DNA from: Primorskyibacter sedentarius
GTDB taxonomy: Bacteria > Pseudomonadota > Alphaproteobacteria > Rhodobacterales > Rhodobacteraceae
DNA: 64,000 bases
NCBI RefSeq assembly: GCF_004342065.1
Contig: NZ_SLZU01000020.1
Span: 1 to 64,000 of the forward strand
Reading direction: 5' to 3'
The position numbers and the translations under genes are program-made. The notes beneath the pieces are model-generated. The model was not told the origin of the DNA. It ran no database searches and saw nothing but the letters and a program-made list of their open reading frames with translations. This document shows positions 57,718 through 64,000 of this stretch, piece by piece; the stretch's first letter is position 1, and every line of letters starts with the position of its first letter.

Positions 57718-58024
57718 TGGCCCCTGAAGGATAATGCCCGAGGTTCGACTCTGTCCCAAGGGATATGGTGCGGCAGGAATGGCATCCAAAACCGAATTTG
57801 AAAAAAATTCCTGTCCAGTTTGGAATTCTCCAGAGCAGGGGCAAGCTCATTGCTCCTCAACGGATTTGATGCTGTTGACGCTTGAGTGTTGGGTCGTTCG
57901 GAACAGTGTGGCTGCCATGCGAGAGGCGCGTTGAATGGAGCGGTCGTGTCCATAGGTCAGGGCGATTAGTTGCCTCAAAGGGCAAGCCCCCCCCGATCTG
58001 AGAAAATTTTCGGGGGCAGGAACG

Positions 58025-58055
58025 CAAATGGGGCGGCCAAAGGCCACCCCATTTG
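58025..58055. terminator. Long hairpin downstream of the small-gene cluster
   Basis: CAAATGGGG-C-GGCC-AAA-GGCC-A-CCCCATTTG pairs over 13 positions with one C/A mismatch. It lies 20 bp past the stop of the minus-strand gene ending at 58075 and may end that transcript, although no T-tract follows on either strand. Confidence 0.5.
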
Positions 58056-58074
58056 TCGTCATGTCATGTCTGAT

Positions 58075-58476
58075 CTATGTACGGCTTGTTGTTCGTGCGC
58101 GTAGCGCGGCCTCTATCCGCGTATAGGCTATGAGGGCCTCGTGTCGCGAATGTCCACCATCACAACAAGTGCAAGGGATCAGGGCATCCCCAAGGTCCAG
58201 GAGCTGATATCCGAGCGCAAGGAACGCCTCCTTTGCCGCAGCGGCCAAGTGATCAAAATGATGCTGCCATTGCATGACCGAAATACATGCGATTTCCCTA
58301 CCGTGCTGATACGGGTGTCGGTCCACCCAGAGATGGACAAACGGCACCCGAAATTTCTGTAGAAGCCACATTGAGACGTCACAGATATCTTGATGGAGAG
58401 AGTCGCCCTCGCCGGGGTCGGAGCCCCGACGACGAGCATGTTGCAACTGACAGCCCGAGACGGTGTCAGTCGGCAT
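58075..58476 (-). CDS. Hypothetical protein, third gene of small island cluster
   Basis: 133 residues starting MPTDTVSGCQLQHARRRGSD. I do not recognise it. It is soluble, rich in His and Cys: FVHLWVDRHPYQHGREIACISVMQWQHHFDHLAAAAKEAFLALGYQLLDLGDALIPCTCCDGGHSRHEALIAY. The CTCC-x4-H cluster and clustered histidines could bind metal, which is inference. Its ATG lies inside the last codons of the upstream gene (11-bp overlap, different frame), a sign of translational coupling. Coding is supported by the overlap and the sensible residue pattern rather than by homology. Confidence 0.55.
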   Translation of the reverse strand: MPTDTVSGCQLQHARRRGSDPGEGDSLHQDICDVSMWLLQKFRVPFVHLWVDRHPYQHGREIACISVMQWQHHFDHLAAAAKEAFLALGYQLLDLGDALIPCTCCDGGHSRHEALIAYTRIEAALRARTTSRT

Positions 58477-58816
58477 TGCAAAACCGCGCATGCAGTTCAC
58501 TGATCCGAGCGCCATGCCAGCGCAAAGCGCCAGACGCGTCAAACCCACGATCCCGCGCGGCAGCATCTGCAGCTTGCGATGTCTGCTTTGCCAGAAATGT
58601 TTCGATCTCCTGAAGCGCTATTTTTACCATTTTGGCGTCCGGGTGCTGGTTCCCGAAGATGCTATGTAGATCGCAAAGCGCATCGAAGCCCGAAGGCGCA
58701 TCGAATGCGTCGAACAGGTTGCACAGTGCAGGGCCGTGACGGCGCAGATGCCGCTCGGTATCTGCGATCCTGTCGTATGCGGCCTGTGCGATGTTTTCAT
58801 TGGTGGTGGCGTCCAT
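58466..58816 (-). CDS. Hypothetical protein, second gene of small island cluster
   Basis: 116 residues from ATG 58816 (MDATTNENIAQAAYDRIADTERHLRRHG), preceded by AGAGAGG. No family recognised. It is predicted all-helical, with LCNLFDAFDAPSGFDALCDLHSIFGNQHPDAKMVKIALQEIETFLAKQTSQAADAAARDRG. The same frame stays open to a GTGATG at 59071 that overlaps the stop of the previous gene, so a 201-residue form is conceivable, but the extra part is Pro/Ser-rich and lacks coding character. It overlaps the next gene by 11 bp. Confidence 0.55.
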   Translation of the reverse strand: MDATTNENIAQAAYDRIADTERHLRRHGPALCNLFDAFDAPSGFDALCDLHSIFGNQHPDAKMVKIALQEIETFLAKQTSQAADAAARDRGFDASGALRWHGARISELHARFCNAD

Positions 58817-59067
58817 GTGGGACCTCTCTTTCATGTGGTTGGATTGCTTTGGGTGGGTGCCATTCTGCGGCGTCACGAAATCCGGCATGAGAGGAGGTGG
58901 TTGGTCTGGCGGTGCGCTCCTTGTATTTGGATCGGAAGGGGGGCTTTTGCTGGTACCAATGAGATTGGTCGTTTTGCGAAACCACGAAGAAGAAAAATGC
59001 GCGTGCCCAAACTTTTCTTGCGAGACCCCCACGCCGTCGCCAAGGTGACGAGGCGCGGGGAGATACA

Positions 59068-59463
59068 TCACGCTGCTTGATCGGTGTCGGTTTTGAACAC
59101 CCCCGCATCCTGGAGGGCCTGTTCCAAGCCATCCGCGAGGAGGCAGATTTCCGGAACAATCGGATCATCGGGTTCGAGCAGTGCAAAACCCGAGCCATCG
59201 CCCCAATCGTCATTGTAAGCGTATTCCAGGAACAGAAGGTTCCGCAGCTCAAGCAATTGACGGCGCAGGCGACGGGTAAATGGCCCTTGGCGGTCCATCG
59301 CCTCGCGAACCGCATTGAGAAGCCGCGCACCGCGACGCCCACCGAGCAGCACTGCCGCATGGCCGAGGGCTTCATCGTTGTCTTGGAAATATGCCCGAAA
59401 CGCGTCTTCGCTTTCTTTGCAATGGGTGAGCTTTGGGTCGGGAATGATCTTGCTGTAGTACAT
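59068..59463 (-). CDS. Hypothetical protein, first gene of small island cluster
   Basis: 131 residues from ATG 59463, with a textbook AGGAGG six bases upstream. The product is helical and Leu-rich, with an acidic C-terminal half (LLELRNLLFLEYAYNDDWGDGSGFALLEPDDPIVPEICLLADGLEQALQDAG) and a basic middle (GGRRGARLLNAVREAMDRQGPFTRRLRRQ). No domain recognised. It leads a probable three-gene minus-strand operon in an island-like region between nrdJ and the defence-like genes. Confidence 0.6.
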   Translation of the reverse strand: MYYSKIIPDPKLTHCKESEDAFRAYFQDNDEALGHAAVLLGGRRGARLLNAVREAMDRQGPFTRRLRRQLLELRNLLFLEYAYNDDWGDGSGFALLEPDDPIVPEICLLADGLEQALQDAGVFKTDTDQAA

Positions 59464-60619
59464 GGTGCCTCCTGATTGAAAAAGTTGCCAGGTTTCGTCC
59501 CGGCGGTCAGGATGTTTTGGAGGTTCATGTGATCGTCATCTGCTGAGTTGCGCGCCTCACTATGAGGGCGCGAAAATCAGTCGATGGCGGTGTCTGTCAA
59601 TTTTCTCTTCATTGCGTATCGTCCTTCTTGATGGCTTCTGGATAAGAGATTGGCCAAAATTCCCATGACGAAGAAGTTTCTGAAAAAAATTGGAAACTCG
59701 CTTTCCCTGAGACGATTCTACTGCCGCCTAAGACCATCAGGATGCAGTGTGCCGACCAATACGATCAGCACGGTTCACTTGCGCACCTTTAGGAGAATTG
59801 TCGTTCGTGGGGCACTTGGAGGGTCTGCCCTTTACATGGGACGGCGTGTTCGGAGGACACAGCTCGTTTCGGTCTAAAAAATGTTTCCGTATCGAACCAA
59901 ACGTATTCATCTACTCATCAAGATCGATGTGAAGCATTTCGCAGCGGTCTCGGGAAAATCTCTTGCATGCAGAAAGGAGGCGTTAGGTTTGATGGCCGGC
60001 ACCGGCCAAGCAAAAGCAAGATTCTCAAAGATCATCGCTAAAAGCAGCGCGCTGCGGGATTTGATCAGTCCCACACGCGATGATCGACAGGCGCAAATCG
60101 CCTGATCTTGAACCCCGAGACTCTATGTGCCCGCGCACGTCTTTCCCAGAAAGCTGACCATGGCAGCTTTCGACACCCAAATCATCTCAAAGGAGAAGGG
60201 CCTAAAGTTCAAATTATCCTGTTTCGATATGCAGATGTCGGGGCCCCTAAGAATTTGGGGGCTCCAGACCGCTGGCTAAACCCATAAATTTGGTCGACCG
60301 AATGAAGTGATCAGCGCTGCGTTTTGGTGATTAACGGCCATTCATGGCACGCTCCGTCGCCGCGGTGCAGCTTCCCCGAGCAGTCATTTGCGGCTTCGCG
60401 CAGCATGGCCTGGCAGCCCAAGAGTCCTCAATGCGGACCCTGCCGCCCTTCGCAGCACGCACAGCTCCTGGTCCGCTAAGCGACAGATGTACGAAGGAAG
60501 CCGCTATATTGATATGTGGTCTGGCCGATTGTACTTTGGCGGGTTGAGAGGTCCGGAAGAAGCCTGCGGTTAGCCACGCAGATGTCATTGCATCGACCAA
60601 CATTGAAGAACAATCGTTT
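59464..60619. other. Gene-free stretch in the accessory region
   Basis: 1.16 kb of locally lower GC with many short open frames on both strands, none with a recognisable product or good ribosome site. It contains a palindrome AAAGCTG-ACCATGG-CAGCTTT (60150-60170). The part 60330-60560 is GC-richer and reads like decayed or dispersed intergenic repeat DNA. The promoter for the three-gene cluster should lie just above 59463. Confidence 0.45.
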
Positions 60620-62932
60620 CTATTTGTCGATGTCGTCGAATGTCGATCGCGTCGCCGCAGGCGGTACAGCTGTTTCTTCCTTTTTTTGCGTCACGATGTG
60701 TGTCCAGTCTGTATCACTTTCATCCTCCTCATCCCGCTCGCACTTGCGCTTTTCGAGCTCCTCAACCGAGCGTCCGACTTGATCACGTGCTTCTTCGATT
60801 AAAGCGGCAGCGTCGGCGTCTACGCCCAGCGCCTCCACGCGATCCAAAAGGTCGAGCAATTTGACGAAATGGCTATCGGGTTCGTCGTCGAGATCGGAAT
60901 CAGCGGCAATCTCGTCTATCCGGTTTTCAAGGGATGGTAAGACCGTGGTCCGCAATCCCATACCCATGCTGACCAAACGCAACGGCGACAATAGGCCGAG
61001 CATGTCATCTTCTTCAAAGAAAGACGCATCAAGCCCGTCATGCGCCGCCAACACAAGGCTGTCTGCTGCTTCCTCGCGCAGATAGTCGGGCAAGAGTCTA
61101 AGGCGATTTGCGCGACCGTAAATTGCAAGCTTTGGGTCGTCGATGATGGGATCGCTCCGCCACGACGATCGCTCCAACAAATCCGGATACTGCTGAACGA
61201 CTTTGGAGAAAACCACCTCGCTGGCACGATAGTAAAGAAAGTGGAATAGCATCCAATTTCGATGGAGTTCATCTGGGGTACGGCCGAGGCGTTCGACCAA
61301 CGCGTCGTCCAGTGCGGCTGGGATGACCAGCGCGTCTCGTATGAGCGGGGATTCTTCGCACGTGAAGCTTCCGAGAATGGTGTCGATAGGCGCGCCGCGG
61401 ATCAACGCCGCCATCATATGCGGCTTCTGCCGCATAACCTCAGTTAGGGCGTCCAAAATCGTTGGGTGAGCGAAGGTCCATCTTTGTCCGGAGAGCTTAA
61501 GGAAAGACCCCTTCAGCTCTTCAAAGCTATCCTGAATCTTTGTGATAGGATGCCCGGTTAGTTTCGCGACGGCCTGTGCAGCCAAAAGATCGTGATCGTT
61601 GGGATCAAAACCGGCCTGGTGGACGTAGACCAAAATAAGTGCCGCCTGCAGCTGATCGTCCAATGAATTGACGGTATCGACAAGGTGCTCGGTCGGCTCC
61701 CTCATGAAGCGGACAAGCGAAGGTTCGCTCGGTGACAGCCTTTTGGTGAAGTTCGGATCTCCAAGCCGTTCGGCAATGCCGGGAAGAAAATTTTCAACGG
61801 CGGCAGCTGCCGCAAGATATGGTTTCACGCTTGACCGCCAGACCTGACTCTGTTCGCCGAAATTGATGTGATTATACAGGATCTGTGCCTTTTCGTCGAA
61901 AGTCAGATCACCCACGTCTACTACGGCGCTTCCGTCTTTGAATTGCGCGAGATTGCGCTGGCCAAGTCGCCGCCGCGCACCCTCGTAGATGTGCTTGCGC
62001 GAAGTGAGTAGGAAGCGATTGCCGTGTTTGACCGCCGCACGCAATTTCGAAAATGCAGAGGCCCAGTCTTGGACATAATCGTCGCGAAGTACATTCGAAC
62101 CGAATGCGTCATCAATCCAGAAAAATCGACCGGGGTCGTTTGGATTCCAGCCCGCTTCGAAATCGCGCGGACTGGTGAGCGCAAGGACTGTGCTGTCCGG
62201 GTTCTCGGATGCTATCGTGGAAATGATCGCGCCGATCGCCGATTTGCCGCTCGATGGGTTGCCGAGCAGTAGCACAACTCCATGATCCGAGATGGCACTA
62301 ACGGCGTCGCGATGGGACTTGGTCGGAACATATGTCCGCAGCTTTGGAATCCAACTATCGAGGAGCGCCCGACTTTGTTCAGTGAGCCGCTCGTCGACGA
62401 TCGAAGTCAAATCGCCCAGACCATAGACCTGTGGCACGAGCGCGCGCAGCCGAGCGCTGCTCCTGATGACCCTGACGATATACTGGCTGCCCAGGATATG
62501 TGGCTTGCGTACGCCGAGGGCGCGCAAGCGCGCGCGCATCTTGACGGCGATAGGCGCATCAATGCTCATGTTGGTCATGAAGACATAAGTGTCGGCCAGA
62601 CCGGCCTTCACCAGCTCCTCGACGTGTTCGATCTCACCCGATAGGTCGCCCACCTTCAGCGCCTTGCGCGCTTCTGCGGTGTGCTTGCACTGAATTGTGC
62701 CAATGGCAGGCGCTTCCGAGCCCGACGGTATCAAAAATACCGCGTCTTGGCCGCCATCCTGAGCTTCCCGGAAAATCTCGACCGGACGGCTGAGCACCAC
62801 TTCGCAGACCTGCGAACAGAGATCCTGGAAGGCACGCCAGCCGATCGTATGTATCGCCAGATCGCTCCATGGACCGTGCGCGCGGCGCTCTCGGGCTGAC
62901 ACAAGCTCAGTCATTTCATTGTCGACTTTCAC
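60620..62932 (-). CDS. Mrr-like restriction nuclease domain fused to a STAND (nSTAND3-type) NTPase, putative defence protein
   Basis: 770 residues in three parts. Residues 1-150 form a PD-(D/E)XK-like domain: WRAFQDLCSQVCEVV, then the catalytic pattern GGQDAVFLI ... GTIQCKH, where D and QxK match Mrr-type nucleases. Residues about 200-370 form a P-loop NTPase: Walker A LLLGNPSSGKSAIGAII, Walker B FFWIDDAFGS and sensor FLLTSRKHIYEGAR, the nSTAND3 pattern. The rest is helical repeats, likely a sensor, ending in an acidic Lys/Glu tail. Such fusions usually act in anti-phage defence. The GTG start overlaps the OLD gene stop by 4 bp; ATG 62914 is an alternative. Confidence 0.8.
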   Translation of the reverse strand: MKVDNEMTELVSARERRAHGPWSDLAIHTIGWRAFQDLCSQVCEVVLSRPVEIFREAQDGGQDAVFLIPSGSEAPAIGTIQCKHTAEARKALKVGDLSGEIEHVEELVKAGLADTYVFMTNMSIDAPIAVKMRARLRALGVRKPHILGSQYIVRVIRSSARLRALVPQVYGLGDLTSIVDERLTEQSRALLDSWIPKLRTYVPTKSHRDAVSAISDHGVVLLLGNPSSGKSAIGAIISTIASENPDSTVLALTSPRDFEAGWNPNDPGRFFWIDDAFGSNVLRDDYVQDWASAFSKLRAAVKHGNRFLLTSRKHIYEGARRRLGQRNLAQFKDGSAVVDVGDLTFDEKAQILYNHINFGEQSQVWRSSVKPYLAAAAAVENFLPGIAERLGDPNFTKRLSPSEPSLVRFMREPTEHLVDTVNSLDDQLQAALILVYVHQAGFDPNDHDLLAAQAVAKLTGHPITKIQDSFEELKGSFLKLSGQRWTFAHPTILDALTEVMRQKPHMMAALIRGAPIDTILGSFTCEESPLIRDALVIPAALDDALVERLGRTPDELHRNWMLFHFLYYRASEVVFSKVVQQYPDLLERSSWRSDPIIDDPKLAIYGRANRLRLLPDYLREEAADSLVLAAHDGLDASFFEEDDMLGLLSPLRLVSMGMGLRTTVLPSLENRIDEIAADSDLDDEPDSHFVKLLDLLDRVEALGVDADAAALIEEARDQVGRSVEELEKRKCERDEEDESDTDWTHIVTQKKEETAVPPAATRSTFDDIDK

Positions 62933-64000
62933 GATACGGGGACCATGGCTTGCGCCTGTGGCGGGTCCGGCAGGTCCTCATCGCGGAAATAACGCCACAT
63001 TGCGCGTACGACCTCCTTCAGCATTTCGCTTTCGTGACCCTGTTCCCTGGCGCGCCGCAAGGTCTGATAAACGACCTCGGGGATTTTCTGGGTGTCATTG
63101 TTCGGTTCCACGCCGAAGGGCTCGCAGGCAGCAGCAAGGCAATTGGCGTGAATTTCCAGAGTGATATCCTGTTTGAGGCGGTGTTCCATTGTATTGCCGC
63201 AATGCGCATAGCAATCGCTGACAAGGTCATCAGCCGGTGCGACCCCAAACACTTCGTCCGGCTTTGCGAGCCTGCTCAAAGCAAGGTCAGTTGCGGGTTT
63301 GCGCTGAGCTGGGGCCAGATGGTGATCGCAGTCCCAGAGCAGGAAGGTCGGAATGCCCAGCTCGCGGAAAATGACAAAAGGACGGTCGAGGTTGGACTTT
63401 CCCTCGACCGACAGGATGGCAATCCCTGCGGCCTCAAAGTTGACTCCGAGCATCCGCGCCGTCGCCGTAAGCGCCGCTTTGTCGCTGCGACCCTCGACCA
63501 GAATAACACCATTCGCGAAGAACCCCTCAGCCAGTTCGGCCCCAAGAATATGGAGTCGCGGCATCAAGGTCTGCGCGTTGTATGAGCCAGCAGGCTTGCT
63601 CCAGCCGCGTTCGAGCTTCTGCGCCACGATGCCAAGATCAAGGGCTTGTATGCTGCATTGCTTGAAGTCGCTACCGTGGCATTCTGAGCGGCGGGTGAGC
63701 CGTATCTCGTCGGCCTTGCCCATCGAAATGAACATCGGCGAATGCGAGCCAAAGATGATCTGGGTATGCCCTTGGGCACCCGGAAGTGTGCCGCTGCTTA
63801 GTCCGCGCAACACCTCTGCGAAATGTCGCTGTTTGGTTGGGTGCTGGTAGAGCTCAGGCTCCTCGATCGCGAGGATCAGTGTTGGCGCTTGTGCGGCAAT
63901 CGCATTATCGTCGAGTGCGTCGCCGCCCGCATTCCCGGCAGCTTCATCTTCAGTGTCCGGGTCCGTCGCGCGCGCGAGGTGTTGGAGCAGCGTGAAGATG
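62929..64000 (-). CDS. OLD family ATP-dependent endonuclease with TOPRIM domain (5' partial)
   Basis: At least 357 residues; the N terminus lies beyond the window edge. The visible part begins in the ABC-type ATPase with Walker B LAIEEPELYQHPTKQRHFAEVL and the H-loop region IIFGSHSPMFI, then the TOPRIM nuclease domain: GVILVEGRSDKAAL (metal-binding glutamate) and LLWDCDHHL (DxD). Both features define OLD nucleases, as in P2 Old and GajA of Gabija. The frame has no stop up to 64000, so shorter starts inside it are unlikely. It is followed, with a 4-bp overlap, by the nuclease-STAND gene rather than a UvrD helicase. Confidence 0.88.
   Translation of the reverse strand, partial: IFTLLQHLARATDPDTEDEAAGNAGGDALDDNAIAAQAPTLILAIEEPELYQHPTKQRHFAEVLRGLSSGTLPGAQGHTQIIFGSHSPMFISMGKADEIRLTRRSECHGSDFKQCSIQALDLGIVAQKLERGWSKPAGSYNAQTLMPRLHILGAELAEGFFANGVILVEGRSDKAALTATARMLGVNFEAAGIAILSVEGKSNLDRPFVIFRELGIPTFLLWDCDHHLAPAQRKPATDLALSRLAKPDEVFGVAPADDLVSDCYAHCGNTMEHRLKQDITLEIHANCLAAACEPFGVEPNNDTQKIPEVVYQTLRRAREQGHESEMLKEVVRAMWRYFRDEDLPDPPQAQAMVPVS

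Noticed and set aside
57738-57758. tRNA T-arm-like sequence GAGGTTCGACTCTGTC
   Set aside because: The flanking five-base stems do not pair and no cloverleaf or anticodon arm can be built on either strand.
57847-58062. 71-codon minus-strand frame after nrdJ
   Set aside because: No ribosome site, begins inside the long hairpin at 58025-58055, and its product shows no recognisable feature.
60331-60603. 90-codon minus-strand frame upstream of the three-gene cluster
   Set aside because: Residue pattern looks like translated repeat DNA, no ribosome site, and no similarity that I recognise.

Overview
This window is a high-GC alphaproteobacterial chromosome segment, most likely from a marine member of the Rhodobacteraceae/Roseobacter group. 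The evidence is gene content and order: ruvCAB followed by ybgC-tolQRAB-pal-cpoB-tilS-ftsH; hisS-hisZ-hisG with the short HisG that needs HisZ; a B12-dependent ribonucleotide reductase; xdhABC beside a BMP-type nucleoside ABC transporter; a DUF1127 protein; and DUF1489. No rRNA or tRNA gene was found. One structural RNA, the 4.5S signal recognition particle RNA, lies near the left end.

Layout. 1-700: the tail of a radC gene, a decayed IS3-type transposase fragment and the 4.5S RNA. 0.7-14 kb: housekeeping and transport genes, namely a HAD phosphatase, a 2',3'-cyclic nucleotide phosphodiesterase, NudC, divergent hemC/hemE, a two-gene ABC-2 exporter, a YeeE/YedE sulfur transporter divergent from an MFS protein across an FNR-like site, prmA, a cupin and DUF1127. 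14.6-26.7 kb: Holliday junction resolution (ruvCAB), the Tol-Pal envelope operon, tilS and ftsH, many joined by 4-bp stop/start overlaps. 26.7-35 kb: tam, a MOSC protein, the one-carbon pair fhs-folD, a thioesterase, and the DNA repair pair pdeM and Lhr-like helicase. 36-45.5 kb: one long minus-strand run, xdhA-xdhB-xdhC-ATPase-permease-permease-BMP receptor, that looks dedicated to purine uptake and oxidation. 46-54.7 kb: dnaE, a lipoprotein, slyX, hisS-hisZ-hisG and DUF1489. 55.1-57.6 kb: nrdJ.

Right of nrdJ the character changes. Base composition drops locally, housekeeping genes stop, and there is a cluster of three small unknown genes (58.1-59.5 kb), a gene-free kilobase, and a two-gene unit running off the window edge: an OLD-family ATPase/TOPRIM nuclease overlapping by 4 bp a protein with an Mrr-like nuclease domain joined to a STAND-type NTPase. 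This looks like an accessory, probably anti-phage, island and is the best candidate for an undescribed system here. A second unusual item is an XRE-like helix-turn-helix domain embedded in NrdJ, with a symmetric repeat upstream of the gene. Several palindromic repeats are also present, one of them inserted in frame inside dnaE.
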